A stretch of DNA of 49,928 nt from Ramlibacter sp. (GTDB lineage: Bacteria; Pseudomonadota; Gammaproteobacteria; Burkholderiales; Burkholderiaceae_C): NCBI GenBank assembly GCA_021323335.1, contig JAJTCN010000075.1, forward strand, positions 1 to 49,928, written 5' to 3'. Below the pieces are notes generated by a model. It was not told where the DNA came from. It was given only the letters and a program-made list of their open reading frames with translations, and made no database searches. A program made the translations under genes and the position numbers. Positions 1 to 8,720 of the stretch are shown here, piece after piece; the stretch's first letter is position 1; every line of letters begins with the position of its first letter.

Positions 1-317
1 CCGTCCGACTCGCCGTGCACCAGCCGCACGCCGTCGCTGGGCACCTGCAGCCGCGCCCGCAGGGCCACCGCAGCCGCCAGCCGCTGCCGGAAGAAGGCGG
101 GCTCGATGCGGTCGGCCTCCTCGAAACTCCAGGCGCGCGCCCGCATGCGCGAGGCCGGGCTGAACGCCGCCCAGGCCAGGAAACGGCCGTCGTGCGCCTC
201 CACCCGCACGGTCTCGCCGGCATCGGCGCCGCCGCGCGCCACGGCGGAATCGAAGATCCAGGGATGCCTGCGCAGGAGGGAGCGCTCCCGGCCCTCCCGC
301 AGTCGTATCGATTTCAT
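1..317 (-). CDS. rlmI: 23S rRNA (cytosine-C5) methyltransferase RlmI, N-terminal part
   Basis: Only the first ~105 residues are present; the 3' part lies beyond base 1. The protein begins MKSIRLREGRERSLLRRHPW, followed by IFDSAVARGG. This is the N-terminal PUA-type RNA-binding domain typical of RlmI/YccW methyltransferases, with the conserved R-S-L-x-R-x-H-P-W-I-F stretch at residues 12-22. The family uses S-adenosylmethionine to methylate C1962 of 23S rRNA; the catalytic domain is not in the window. The ATG at 315-317 was chosen because the PUA signature begins immediately after it. A purine-rich GGGAGA directly abuts it, so the ribosome binding site is poor. The gene is divergent from the receptor at 386. 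Confidence 0.85.
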   Translation of the reverse strand, partial: MKSIRLREGRERSLLRRHPWIFDSAVARGGADAGETVRVEAHDGRFLAWAAFSPASRMRARAWSFEEADRIEPAFFRQRLAAAVALRARLQVPSDGVRLVHGESD

Positions 318-385
318 CTCCCTATTGTCGGCGCTCGGCGGTTCCGCAAGAATGGCGGCAGTTCAGCAGTCAAGGAGAAGTGGCC

Positions 386-2137
386 ATGTGTCCGTTCGCC
401 CGCGTTTCGCGGTGGGGCGTGGCTGTGTTCCTGCTCCTGGCCACACTGCTGGCCGGGCCTGCCTTCGCGCGGGCCCCGCTGGACTTCGGCGGCAGCCAGC
501 CGATCCTGCTGGACGACGCCGGGCAGGCGTGGCTCGACGACGGCGGCAGCCTGGAGGTGGACGACGCCGCCCGCGTCGACGACCTGCACTGGGAGCCCAC
601 CTCCGGCGACCGGATCTACCCGCTGAACCGCACGCAGTCGCTGTGGATCCGCTTCACGGTGCCGCCGGCCCCGGCCAGCGAACGCTGGTACCTCGAGGTG
701 CCGTACTCGGGCGTCGACAAGGTGACGCTGTACTCGCGCGATGCCGGCGGCCGCTGGCAGGCACGCTCCGCGGGTGACGCCTTGCCGGTGGCCTCCTGGC
801 CGGTGCCGCATCGCCATCCGCTGCTGCCGCTGAACGTCTCGCCCGGGGAACCGCACCTGCACCTGCTGCGCGTGGAAAACGGCGCCGCCTTCGGGGTGCC
901 GCTGCGCTTCGTCAGCGAAGGCTACCTGGGCCGCAGCGAGCAGCGCGTGTCGCTGGCGCTGGGCATGTACTTCGGGCTCGTGGCGCTGGCCGTGCTGCTG
1001 GCCGTCGTCGGCGCCGTCACCCTGCGCGACCGCGCCTATTCGCTCTATGCGCTGTCGGTGGTGCTGATGGGGGCGACGCAGGCCGCCATGACCGGCCTGG
1101 GCGGCGCGCACCTGTGGCCCGAGTGGGCCTGGTGGAACGGGATGGCGGCGCACGTGATGCCGCTGTTCGCCGTCTCCTCGCTGCAGCTGTTCTTCGCCGA
1201 GGTGGTGTCGCTGCGCGACCGCTCGCGCGTGCTGTACTGGCTGCTGCTGGCGCTGGCGGCGGCATCCGCGCCGATCGCCGTCGCCATGATGTTCTCGCCC
1301 GAGGCGCAGGAGCGGCTGCACCTGCTGGTCGCCTATGTCATCACGGCCACGGCCGCCGGGTTGGGCGTGGCCGCCTGGGCCGCGTTGCGCGGCGACCGCT
1401 ATGCGCCCTGGCTGCTGCTGGGCACCCTGCCCGTCGCGGTCGGCGCTTTCGCGCCCGTCGCCCGCGCCGCGGGCCTCATCCCGGTCAGCTTCTGGACCAT
1501 CCACGGCATGCAGATCGCCATCGCCATCGAGCTGCCGGTGATGCTGATCGTGCTCGCGCTGCGCAGCCAGCACCGGCGCGAGCACGTCCGCCGCATCCAG
1601 GGCCTGGACCGCTTCGATCCGGCTACCGGCCTGATCAATGCCGCGGTGTTCCACGAGCGGCTGGTGCGCCTGATCACGCGCTCGCAGCGCTCCAAGGTGC
1701 GCAGCGCGATGCTGCTGGTGGACATCGCCAACATCGAGCCGCTGCGGCGGCAGTTCGGCAACGACGCCGCCCACGAGATCACCCTGCGCGTGGCCGGCCG
1801 CCTGCTGTCGGTGGCCCGCGAGATCGACACCGTGGCGCGGCTGTCCGACCACCGCTTCGGCATCCTGATGGAAGGGCCGCTGCGGGCGAACGAGGTCGCC
1901 GAGGCGGGGCCGCGCGTGGTGGCGCGCTGCCTCATGCCCTTCCCGAGCCGCCCGATGGAGTGGGTGCCGCACGTGCGGGTGGCGCAGGCGCTGATCCCCA
2001 TGGATGGCACCGATCCGGCGCAGCTGGTGGGCCGGCTGGAGATGCTGCTGGCCACCGCCCCCGCCGACAGCCGCCGCGCGGTGTTCATGCTCTCGCGCCC
2101 GCCGGTGCTGTCGCGGCCGGCGGCCCTGTCGCGTTAG
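386..2137 (+). CDS. 7TM-DISM sensor protein with degenerate GGDEF domain
   Basis: A 583-residue membrane signalling protein. Residues 1-30 form a signal peptide ending near AFARA. Residues ~35-165 resemble the periplasmic 7TMR-DISMED2 sensing domain (SLWIRF, WYLEVPYSGVD). Seven or so hydrophobic segments follow to ~residue 395. The C-terminal ~180 residues align with GGDEF diguanylate cyclases (D-P-A-T-G-L-I-N, L-L-V-D-I-A-N-I), but the catalytic GGDEF motif reads L-S-D-H-R-F. The cyclase is therefore probably inactive and may act as a receiver or partner domain. The ATG at 386 was preferred over the in-frame GTG at 380 because AAGGAGA at 372-378 sits 7 bases before it. It stands alone; the ligand is unknown. 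Confidence 0.85.
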   Translation: MCPFARVSRWGVAVFLLLATLLAGPAFARAPLDFGGSQPILLDDAGQAWLDDGGSLEVDDAARVDDLHWEPTSGDRIYPLNRTQSLWIRFTVPPAPASERWYLEVPYSGVDKVTLYSRDAGGRWQARSAGDALPVASWPVPHRHPLLPLNVSPGEPHLHLLRVENGAAFGVPLRFVSEGYLGRSEQRVSLALGMYFGLVALAVLLAVVGAVTLRDRAYSLYALSVVLMGATQAAMTGLGGAHLWPEWAWWNGMAAHVMPLFAVSSLQLFFAEVVSLRDRSRVLYWLLLALAAASAPIAVAMMFSPEAQERLHLLVAYVITATAAGLGVAAWAALRGDRYAPWLLLGTLPVAVGAFAPVARAAGLIPVSFWTIHGMQIAIAIELPVMLIVLALRSQHRREHVRRIQGLDRFDPATGLINAAVFHERLVRLITRSQRSKVRSAMLLVDIANIEPLRRQFGNDAAHEITLRVAGRLLSVAREIDTVARLSDHRFGILMEGPLRANEVAEAGPRVVARCLMPFPSRPMEWVPHVRVAQALIPMDGTDPAQLVGRLEMLLATAPADSRRAVFMLSRPPVLSRPAALSR

Positions 2138-2168
2138 CGTCGGATGCACGCATGGATCAAATCAAAAC

Positions 2169-2277
2169 AGCCGGACGCAAAGGACGCAAAGGTTACGCAA
2201 AGGTCGCAAAAGAACTCAAAAGACCTTCTGGTTCTCTTTTGCGTCTTTTGCGTAACCTTTGCGCCTTTTGCGTCCGG
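2169..2277. repeat. Long imperfect palindrome built of CGCAAA(A)G units (copy 1)
   Basis: The left half carries about five CGCAAAG-like units spaced 9-11 bases, starting GCCGGACGCAAAGG. The right half is the near complement, ending CTTTTGCGTCCGG. It fills the gap between two convergent genes (the receptor and xerC). A closely related element lies at 15790-15914. The folded RNA from either strand would be a long hairpin that could stop or insulate transcription; that role is inferred. Confidence 0.85.
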
Positions 2278-2294
2278 TTATTGGGAGTTTCTTC

Positions 2295-3221
2295 TCAAGG
2301 CTTGCGCTTCGCGCGCGGATGCGCGGCGTCGTAGGCTTTCGCGAGATGCTGGAAATCCAGGCGCGTGTACACCTGCGTGGTGCCGATGTTGGCGTGGCCC
2401 AGCAACTCCTGCACCGCCCGCAGGTCGCCGCTGGACTGCAGCACGTGGCTGGCGAAGGAGTGGCGCAGCATGTGCGGATGCACCGGCGTCGCCAGGCCGG
2501 CGCGCAGGCTGCGCTGCTTCAGCCGCTGCCAGATCGCCTGCGCGCTCAGGCGCGTGCCATGCCGGCCGAGGAACAGCGCGTTCTCCTGCGCGTGCGAACC
2601 CGCGGACCTTGCGGCCAGCCAGGCCCGCAGCGCATGCAGCGCCTTGCCGCCCACCGGCACGCTGCGGCGCTTGCTGCCCTTGCCCAGCACGTGGGCCTCG
2701 CCGGCCTGCGCGTCGATCCAGCCCTTGGCCGTGCCGCTGGCCTGCACGTCGAGACCCACCAGTTCCCCCACGCGCAGGCCGCAGCCATAGAGCAGTTCGA
2801 CGATGGCCGCATCGCGCGCCTCCAGCCACGGGTCGGCTTCGTCCGCGCTGAAGTCCGCGAACTGCACGGCCTCGTCGACGCTCAGCGCCTTGGGCAAGGG
2901 CTTGGCCGCCTTGGGAGCGCGCACGTCCTGCACCGGGTTGCTCTTGACCAGGGCTTCGCGACCGAGCCAGGTGTAGAAACCGCGCCAGCCGGAGAGGATC
3001 AAGGCGATGCCGCGGCCGCTGCGGCCGGCCCCATGCATCTGCGCCACCCAGCGCCGGATGTGCGCGTTCTGCACCTGCAACAGCGGCACGCCGGCTTTCG
3101 CGGCTTGCTCCGCCAGCTTCTGCAGGTCCAGCGCGTAGAGCTCCACCGTGCGGTGCGCCAGCCGCTTCTCGACGCGGACGTGCTCGAGGTAGCGCTCGAC
3201 CAGCCCGCTGTCGTCGCTCAT
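2295..3221 (-). CDS. xerC: Tyrosine recombinase XerC
   Basis: A 308-residue site-specific recombinase that, with XerD, resolves chromosome dimers at dif. Residues ~5-90 form the SAM-like core-binding domain and ~110-300 the catalytic domain. All catalytic residues are visible: R150 (C-G-L-R-V-G-E-L), K181 (G-K-G-S-K-R-R), H250 and R253 (H-M-L-R-H-S-F-A-S-H), H276 (L-L-G-H) and the nucleophile Y285 (T-T-Q-V-Y-T). XerC rather than XerD is indicated by position: it is the last gene of dapF-DUF484-xerC, the same order as in Escherichia coli. The ATG lies 2 bases after the DUF484 stop, so translation is probably coupled. The palindrome at 2169-2277 lies just downstream. Confidence 0.95.
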   Translation of the reverse strand: MSDDSGLVERYLEHVRVEKRLAHRTVELYALDLQKLAEQAAKAGVPLLQVQNAHIRRWVAQMHGAGRSGRGIALILSGWRGFYTWLGREALVKSNPVQDVRAPKAAKPLPKALSVDEAVQFADFSADEADPWLEARDAAIVELLYGCGLRVGELVGLDVQASGTAKGWIDAQAGEAHVLGKGSKRRSVPVGGKALHALRAWLAARSAGSHAQENALFLGRHGTRLSAQAIWQRLKQRSLRAGLATPVHPHMLRHSFASHVLQSSGDLRAVQELLGHANIGTTQVYTRLDFQHLAKAYDAAHPRAKRKP

Positions 3222-3223
3222 GG

Positions 3224-3916
3224 TCAGCGCGGGCGCAGGCGGGACAGCGCGGCCGCCGCGAGTTCGGCGATGCGCTCGAGGAAGTCGGTGGCCAGCCCCG
3301 ACTGGAAGCGCTGCGGGTCCGGCGACGCCAGCACCAGCATGCCGAAGGCGGGTCCGGCGCCGTTCATGGCGCCGGGGCGCAGCGGGATCAGCGCGATGGA
3401 CATTGCGGCGTTCGGCTCGTCGAGCCAGCGCACCGCCTCGATGCCGGAATGCACGCCGCAGTAGGGCTGCGTCAGCGACGAGGCGAAGGTCTTGGCGTCC
3501 TCGCTGACGCCTTGCGCGTACGGGTCCTGCGCATAACGGGTGTCGACGTCCCAGACCTTCAGCGCCACCTGCGGCACCATGAACTGGCTTTGCAGCTCCG
3601 AGACCAGCGTGGCGGGCAGCGCGCGGGAGGACTGCACCAGCAGCAGCGACTTGGCCCAGCGGTGCACGCGATCGGAGATCACCATGTTCTCGTTGCCGTG
3701 CCGCACCATGTCCATGATGCGGTGCTCCAGCGCCTTGATCTTCTCGCGCAGCATCTCGGCCTGCCGCTCCTGCAGGCTGACCGCGCGGTTGCCGTGCGGG
3801 CTGGTGAGCATCACCGACGCCAGCAGCTCGGCATGCCGCTCGAAGAAGCCCGGGCTGTTGGCCAGGTAGTTGGCGATGTCGTCTTCGGTGATGGGGTTCA
3901 TGTGGTCGTTGCTCAT
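3224..3916 (-). CDS. DUF484 family protein
   Basis: A 230-residue cytoplasmic protein matching DUF484, a GAF-like domain of unknown role almost always encoded between dapF and xerC. The N-terminus carries the family signature ([19 protein letters not shown]), then a helical segment (~40-80), then the GAF-like core ending L-A-A-A-A-L-S-R-L. Its ATG overlaps the dapF stop as ATGA, and its own stop lies 2 bases before xerC. Family membership is firm; biochemical function is unknown. Confidence 0.9.
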   Translation of the reverse strand: MSNDHMNPITEDDIANYLANSPGFFERHAELLASVMLTSPHGNRAVSLQERQAEMLREKIKALEHRIMDMVRHGNENMVISDRVHRWAKSLLLVQSSRALPATLVSELQSQFMVPQVALKVWDVDTRYAQDPYAQGVSEDAKTFASSLTQPYCGVHSGIEAVRWLDEPNAAMSIALIPLRPGAMNGAGPAFGMLVLASPDPQRFQSGLATDFLERIAELAAAALSRLRPR

Positions 3917-4785
3917 GGATCCTGCAGTTCTATTTCGCCCTCGAACACCGTGGTGGCCGGGCCTGTCATGTACACCGGCGCATTGCCGCCGGCCCATTCG
4001 ATGGTGAGCAGCCCGCCGCGCGTTTCGACGTCGACGCGGGGGCCGAGGCGGCCGAGGCGGACGCCCGCCACGACCGCGGCGCAGGCGCCGGTGCCGCAGG
4101 CGAGCGTTTCGCCGGCGCCGCGCTCCCACACCCGCAGCTTGATGCGGCCGCGCTCCTGCACCTGCATGAAGCCGGCGTTGACGCGCTTGGGGAAGCGCGC
4201 GTGGTGCTCGATCAGCGGGCCCTGCGTGGCGACCGGCGCCCGGTCGACGTCCAGCACTTCCTGCACCGCGTGCGGGTTGCCCATGGAGAGCACGCAGACG
4301 GCGATGATGGGCGACTCGGCATAGGTGCCGAGGGCCAGGTGCCACTTCTCCCAGCCGCCGTCCTTGTGCGGGCTCAGCCCGGCGGCCACGAAGGGCACGG
4401 CGGGCGGGTCGAAGATGGGCGCGCCCATGTCGACGGTGACGCGGCCGTCCGGGTTGAGGCGCGGCTCGATCACCCCGGACAGCGTCTGCACGCGGATGCT
4501 GTCGCCGCGCGCCAGCCCCTTGTCGGCCACGTAGCGGGCGAAGCAGCGCGCGCCGTTGCCGCACTGCTCGACCTCGCCGCCGTCGCTGTTGTGGATGACG
4601 TACTCGAAGTCGATGCCGGGGCCGGGCGATGGCCGCACGGACAGCACCTGGTCGGCGCCGACACCGAAGTGGCGGTCGGCCAGTTGCCGGTATTGCGCGG
4701 ACGTGAGGTTCAGGCGCCCGCGCGTTTCGTCGAGCACCACGAAGTCGTTGCCCGCGCCCTGCATCTTGGTGAAGCGGATGCGCAT
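3913..4785 (-). CDS. dapF: Diaminopimelate epimerase DapF
   Basis: A 290-residue enzyme converting LL- to meso-diaminopimelate for lysine and peptidoglycan synthesis. The paired catalytic cysteines are visible: C75 in E-Q-C-G-N-G-A-R-C and C230 in L-A-C-G-T-G-A-C-A. The start [15 protein letters not shown] is the canonical family N-terminus. Length is normal (E. coli 274). It is the first gene of the dapF-DUF484-xerC operon, with a 4-base overlap into DUF484. The upstream isomerase gene ends 7 bases before its start and may be cotranscribed. Confidence 0.96.
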   Translation of the reverse strand: MRIRFTKMQGAGNDFVVLDETRGRLNLTSAQYRQLADRHFGVGADQVLSVRPSPGPGIDFEYVIHNSDGGEVEQCGNGARCFARYVADKGLARGDSIRVQTLSGVIEPRLNPDGRVTVDMGAPIFDPPAVPFVAAGLSPHKDGGWEKWHLALGTYAESPIIAVCVLSMGNPHAVQEVLDVDRAPVATQGPLIEHHARFPKRVNAGFMQVQERGRIKLRVWERGAGETLACGTGACAAVVAGVRLGRLGPRVDVETRGGLLTIEWAGGNAPVYMTGPATTVFEGEIELQDP

Positions 4786-4792
4786 GCGCGGA

Positions 4793-5443
4793 TTATCCGC
4801 GCTGGGGCTGGGTTTGCCGCAAGCGGTCCAGGGCGCGGTCCACGAAGAACAGGCGGTCCTGGCCCCACCAGCGATCCGGCTGGCCGGGAATGACGAAGGT
4901 GGGCGCGCCGAACACGCCCAGGCGCTCGGCCTCCTCGCTGAAGGCGCGGTACTGCACCTGCACCTGGCGCGACTGCTCCAGCGCGTGCAGGGCGCGGCCG
5001 TCGTAGCCGTTCTCGTCGGCCACGGCGATGCGCACGTCCGGCTGCGAGGTGTCGCGCTCCTCGGCCCACAGCGCGCGCAGCAGCGCATGCGAGAGCACGA
5101 ACGCGTCCAGTCCCTGCTGCTGGGCCGCGATCACCATCCAGCCGGCGTATTTGTTCCATTCGGGATCCGCGGGCGTGGCCTGCGGGTAGTACCTGGGCTC
5201 CAGCGTCAGCGGCATGCCCAGGTAGTCGCGCCAGCGCGCCAGCTCCTCGGCGTGGTAGCTGCGGCGTGGCGCCGGGCGGGTGCGGATCGGCACGCCGCCG
5301 GTCTTCAGGACGACGGCCTGGAAGTCGTACGGCTTGAGCACCAGCCGCACGCGATGCCGGCGCACGATGTCCTGCAACTGCGGCCCGGCAAAATAGGCCC
5401 ACGGCGATGACAGGCTGTAATAGCAGTCCAGTTGAATCGTCAT
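4793..5443 (-). CDS. 2-hydroxychromene-2-carboxylate isomerase-like DsbA-fold protein
   Basis: A 216-residue protein of the DsbA-fold / kappa-class glutathione transferase family that includes the NahD isomerase. Visible hallmarks are the N-terminal Y-S-L-S-S-P-W-A-Y motif (residues 9-17), where a serine replaces the thioredoxin CxxC; the R-R-S-Y-H segment; the helical insert (~85-150); and the C-terminal cis-proline loop G-V-F-G-A-P-T-F, then W-G-Q-D-R-L-F-F-V. NahD isomerises a chromene intermediate in naphthalene breakdown, but no naphthalene genes lie nearby, so the substrate here is unknown. The ATG at 5443 was preferred because the sequence becomes family-like there. It diverges from the monooxygenase with only 11 bases between start codons. 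Confidence 0.85.
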   Translation of the reverse strand: MTIQLDCYYSLSSPWAYFAGPQLQDIVRRHRVRLVLKPYDFQAVVLKTGGVPIRTRPAPRRSYHAEELARWRDYLGMPLTLEPRYYPQATPADPEWNKYAGWMVIAAQQQGLDAFVLSHALLRALWAEERDTSQPDVRIAVADENGYDGRALHALEQSRQVQVQYRAFSEEAERLGVFGAPTFVIPGQPDRWWGQDRLFFVDRALDRLRQTQPQRG

Positions 5444-5453
5444 CCGCGGATGA
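5440..5453. promoter_or_regulatory. 14-bp perfect palindrome between divergent starts
   Basis: TCATCCGCGGATGA reads the same on both strands. It covers the start codon of the minus-strand isomerase and ends one base before the plus-strand monooxygenase ATG at 5455. Its place at a divergent start makes it a possible operator, but chance cannot be excluded. Confidence 0.35.
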
Positions 5454-5454
5454 T

Positions 5455-6963
5455 ATGCCCGTGACTCCCGAATCCCACGCATTGCCCCCGGTGCCGCCGC
5501 AGGCCCTTGCCAGCCCGCGCGACCCGGACGCGCTGGCCCGGCTGGCGCAGCAGGCGCGCGCCGACCTGGCGCGGCTGAACTTCCCGCCCCCCAACTGGGT
5601 TCCGCCCGCCACCGGCCCGGACGGCGCCGGCGTGCTGGACGTGCTGGTGGCGGGCGGCGGCATGTGCGGCCAGACCGCGGCCTATGCCCTTCTGCGCGAG
5701 GGCGTCGCCAACCTGCGCGTCATCGATCGCGCCGCGCGCGGCGACGAAGGCCCCTGGGGCACGTACGCGCGCATGCTCACGCTGCGCAGCCCCAAGCACC
5801 TGACGGGACCCGACCTGGGCGTGCCGTCGCTGACCTTCCGCGCCTGGTACGAGGCGCAGCATGGCGTCGCCGGCTGGAACGCGCTGCACAAGATCGGCCG
5901 CCTCGACTGGCGCGATTACCTGCTGTGGGTGCGCGAGACCGTGGGGCTGCGGGTGGAGAACGGCGTGGCGCTCCAGTCGGTGGAAGACCAGGACGGGCTG
6001 CTGCGTGTCCACCTGTCCTCGGCCGTCGGTGCGGAAACCGTCTGGACGCGCAAGCTGGTGCTGGCGCTCGGCCGCGAAGGCAGCGGCGCGCCGCGCTGGC
6101 CGGAGTTCCGGTCGCTGCGGCGGGACGATCCGCTGGCCGCCGCACGCGTCTTCCACTCCGCCGACGCCATCGACTTCGAGGCCTTGCGCGGCAAGCGCGT
6201 GGGCGTGCTGGGCGCGGGCGCATCGGCTTTCGACAACGCGGCGTGCGCGCTGGAAGCCGGCGCCACCGTGGACCTGTTCGCGCGGCGCGCCTTCCTGCCG
6301 CAGGTGAACAAGAGCAAGTGGACCTCGTTCGCCGGCTTCTTCCGCGGCTTCGCGTCGCTGGACGATGCGCGGCGCTGGCGCTTCTACACCTACATCTTCG
6401 ACGAGCAGGTGCCGCCGCCGTGGGAGACGGTGCGGCGTTGCGATGCGCACTCCGGCTTCACGCTGCGCCTGGGCACGCCATGGAAGGACGTGCGGCCGCA
6501 GGCGGACGCGGTGGTGGTCGCCACGCCGCAGGGCGAGGAGCGCTTCGATGCCGTGATCTTCGGCACCGGCTTCGACGTCGACCTGCTGGACCGGCCGGAA
6601 CTGGCGCGCTACCTGCCGTACGTGGACACCTGGGCTCATCACGTCGACGCTGGCGAGGCGGCGCGCAATCCCGAAGCCGCCCGCTTCCCCTACCTGGGCG
6701 AAGGCTTCGAATTGCTCTCGACGGATGCCGCGCACCGGCAGGCGCTGGCGCGGATGCACCTGTTCAACTGGGGCAGCACCATGAGCCATGGCGCGCTGGC
6801 CGGCGACATCCCCGGCCTGGCCATCGGCGCCGGCCGCCTGGCGCAGTCCATCGCCCGCGACCTCTTCGTCGCGGATGCCGACACGCATTGGGAGCGCCTG
6901 CAGGCGCTGGAAGAACCGGAGCTGCTGCCGACGAAGTGGTATGTGCCGCCGGGGGAGCGGTAA
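5455..6963 (+). CDS. FAD-dependent monooxygenase / NAD(P)-binding oxidoreductase
   Basis: A 502-residue flavoprotein resembling flavin-containing monooxygenases. The first Rossmann motif is V-L-V-A-G-G-G-M-C-G near residues 62-71, for FAD. A second, G-V-L-G-A-G-A-S-A-F-D-N near 250, is the NAD(P)H site. Late motifs F-G-T-G-F-D-V-D and the H-L-F-N-W-G region fit the family. It would use NAD(P)H and oxygen to hydroxylate a small substrate, or act as a Baeyer-Villiger-type enzyme; the substrate cannot be told. The ATG at 5455 is preferred because upstream in-frame starts would lie inside the divergent gene. It is convergent with the Bug receptor; an inverted repeat fills the gap. Confidence 0.85.
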   Translation: MPVTPESHALPPVPPQALASPRDPDALARLAQQARADLARLNFPPPNWVPPATGPDGAGVLDVLVAGGGMCGQTAAYALLREGVANLRVIDRAARGDEGPWGTYARMLTLRSPKHLTGPDLGVPSLTFRAWYEAQHGVAGWNALHKIGRLDWRDYLLWVRETVGLRVENGVALQSVEDQDGLLRVHLSSAVGAETVWTRKLVLALGREGSGAPRWPEFRSLRRDDPLAAARVFHSADAIDFEALRGKRVGVLGAGASAFDNAACALEAGATVDLFARRAFLPQVNKSKWTSFAGFFRGFASLDDARRWRFYTYIFDEQVPPPWETVRRCDAHSGFTLRLGTPWKDVRPQADAVVVATPQGEERFDAVIFGTGFDVDLLDRPELARYLPYVDTWAHHVDAGEAARNPEAARFPYLGEGFELLSTDAAHRQALARMHLFNWGSTMSHGALAGDIPGLAIGAGRLAQSIARDLFVADADTHWERLQALEEPELLPTKWYVPPGER

Positions 6964-6979
6964 ACACCACCGCGGTGTT

Positions 6980-7063
6980 GCGGTTCGGCTGCGCGCTCAC
7001 CACAACCTACGGAAAGGATGGACGTCGTCCACGTAGGTCGTGGTGAGCCTGCAGGCGAACCGC
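6980..7063. repeat. GTAGG/GTTCGGC-type intergenic inverted repeat (copy 1)
   Basis: Starts GCGGTTCGGCTGCGCGCTCACC and ends with the near complement GGTGAGC...GCGAACCGC, with central CCTACGG and CGTAGG. It fills the gap between two convergent genes. Related elements occur at 11439, 20598, 21849 and 22489. A small separate stem (AACACC/GGTGTT) precedes it at 6963-6979. Confidence 0.8.
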
Positions 7064-7075
7064 GACGGCCCGCAG

Positions 7076-8080
7076 TCACTCGATCGAGATATTCGCCGCC
7101 TTCACCACCTCCGCCCACTTCTGCCGGTTGGCACGGACGGTGGCGCGGAACTGTTCCGGCGTCTCCAGGCGGATGGTGTTGCCGGCCTGCTCGAGCTTCG
7201 TGCGGACCTCCGGCATCTGCAGCACCTGGCGCACCGCGGCGTTCATCTTCGCGACGACGGCGGCATCGGTGCCCTTCGGCGCGAACAGCGCGAACCAGGT
7301 CGAGCTGTCGAAGCCCTGGGTGCCCGGGATGCCGCTCTCGCCGATGGCCGGCACTTCCTGCACGGCGGCGACGCGCTTGGCCGTGGTCACGCCGAGCAGC
7401 CGCACCTTGCCCGCCTTGTACTGCGTCAGCACGGTCTGCACCTGGTTCATGATGCAGCAGGTCTCGCCCTTCAGGATGGCCTGCATCGCCTCGGGTCCGC
7501 CCTTGTACGGCACGTGCACCATGTTCAGCCCCAGGCGTGAATTCAGCTCGGCGAACGCCATGTGCGTGCCCGTGCCATTGCCGGTGGAGGCATAGTTGTA
7601 CTTGCCCGGGTTGGCCCGCACCAGGTCGACGAATTCCTTGAGCGTCCTGACGTTCATCACGTCGGGGTTGATCGTGAGCACGTTGGAGACGTCGAGGATG
7701 GGCGTCACCGGCACGAAGTCGGCCTCGACGTCGAACGGCAGCTTCTTGTAGAGGGCGGCGTTGCTGCCGTGGGTGGCGGCGGTGCCGAACACCAGCGTAT
7801 AGCCGTCGGGCTTGGCCCGCGAGACGTACTCGAGCGCCACGTTGCCGGCCGCGCCCACCTTGTAGTCGACGACGATCGGCTGTCCCAGCACCCTGCCCAG
7901 CGGCTCCTGGAGGGTGCGCGCGACCACGTCCACGCCGGAGCCGGCCGGGAAGGTCATGATGAAGGTGACGGGCTGCTGCGGCCAGTCGGCGGCTGAGCCC
8001 TGCGCTTGCGCGAGGGGCGCCAGGCAGAAGGCGGCGGCAGCGGTGGCGAGGATGCGGCGGGCGGACGAGGTGAGGATCAC
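7076..8080 (-). CDS. Bug-family tripartite tricarboxylate transporter substrate-binding protein
   Basis: A 334-residue periplasmic solute receptor of the Bug/TctC family. A signal peptide ends near L-A-Q-A-Q-G. Family features are W-P-x-x-P-V-T-F-I-M-T-F-P-A-G-S-G-V-D near the mature N-terminus, the H-V-P-Y-K-G-G-P-E-A hinge segment, and a P-A-I-G-E-S-G-I-P motif. No TctA/TctB permease genes lie nearby, as is common for the many orphan Bug genes of Burkholderiales. The ligand is probably a small carboxylate. The GTG start at 8078-8080 is preferred because a GGAG lies 8 bases upstream; an in-frame ATG at 8111-8113 has no ribosome binding site. Confidence 0.88.
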   Translation of the reverse strand: MILTSSARRILATAAAAFCLAPLAQAQGSAADWPQQPVTFIMTFPAGSGVDVVARTLQEPLGRVLGQPIVVDYKVGAAGNVALEYVSRAKPDGYTLVFGTAATHGSNAALYKKLPFDVEADFVPVTPILDVSNVLTINPDVMNVRTLKEFVDLVRANPGKYNYASTGNGTGTHMAFAELNSRLGLNMVHVPYKGGPEAMQAILKGETCCIMNQVQTVLTQYKAGKVRLLGVTTAKRVAAVQEVPAIGESGIPGTQGFDSSTWFALFAPKGTDAAVVAKMNAAVRQVLQMPEVRTKLEQAGNTIRLETPEQFRATVRANRQKWAEVVKAANISIE

Positions 8081-8180
8081 GGCAGGGACTCCGTTGACGA
8101 CGGGATGCCCCATTGTGGCAAGCGCCGTGGCGCCGCGCCACCATAAGCTTATGCTGCGGCTTTTCGATCCTGGAACCCCC

Positions 8181-8717
8181 ATGCGCATCCCCGACTGGAC
8201 CCCCGAACGCAAGCCCCAGCCGCACGACCTGGTGCAGGCCATCCTGGAGCGCCGCGGCGGCGAACTGCTCAACCTGGACCGCGCCCTGCTGTGGAGCGAG
8301 CCGCTGGCCCGCGGCTGGAACACCTACCTGAAGAACGTGCGCACCGGCCTGGGCGCCAGCCGCAAGCTGCGCGAGTTGGGCATCTGCACGGTCGCCCTGA
8401 TCACGGGTGCGCACTACGAGTACCACCACCATGCGCCCGACTACCTGGCCGCCGGCGGCACGCAGGCGTCGCTGGATGCGCTGCGGGAGTTCGCGCAGGC
8501 CACCGACGGCCGCGGGCCGGTGGGCCTGTCGGGCGACGAGGCGCTGGTGGCGCTGTATGCCGACCAGATGACGCGCCACGTGAAGGTGGACGACGCCCTG
8601 TTCGCGCAGTTGCAGGAGCGTTTCGGCACCACGGAGCTGGTGGAGATCACCGCGGCGATCGCCACCTACAACATGGTCGCGCGGTTCCTGGTGGCGCTGG
8701 GGGTGTCGCCGGAATGA
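8181..8717 (+). CDS. Carboxymuconolactone decarboxylase-like protein
   Basis: A 178-residue all-helical protein of the carboxymuconolactone decarboxylase / AhpD superfamily. The core helix R-E-L-G-I-C-T-V-A-L-I-T-G-A-H-Y-E-Y-H-H-H carries the acidic and histidine residues typical of the decarboxylase-like branch. The redox CxxC of AhpD is absent, so peroxidase activity is unlikely. Its real substrate is unknown. An in-frame ATG at 8151 would add ten residues; neither start has a strong ribosome binding site. It is divergent from the upstream Bug gene and convergent with the next. Confidence 0.8.
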   Translation: MRIPDWTPERKPQPHDLVQAILERRGGELLNLDRALLWSEPLARGWNTYLKNVRTGLGASRKLRELGICTVALITGAHYEYHHHAPDYLAAGGTQASLDALREFAQATDGRGPVGLSGDEALVALYADQMTRHVKVDDALFAQLQERFGTTELVEITAAIATYNMVARFLVALGVSPE

Positions 8718-8720
8718 ATC

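Noticed and set aside
314..2149. A 611-codon open frame on the minus strand opposite the 7TM receptor
   Set aside because: Its product is rich in R, H, Q and G with no domain; it mirrors the codon bias of the real plus-strand gene. High GC content makes such antisense frames common here.
2169..2277. CGCAAAG units as a CRISPR-like array
   Set aside because: Units are 7-10 bases, immediately adjacent and inverted in the second half; there are no spacers and no cas genes.
8142..8153. CATAAGCTTATG palindrome near the carboxymuconolactone decarboxylase-like gene as an operator
   Set aside because: Only 12 bases, contains a common 6-base palindrome, and no regulator or second site is present; too likely by chance.
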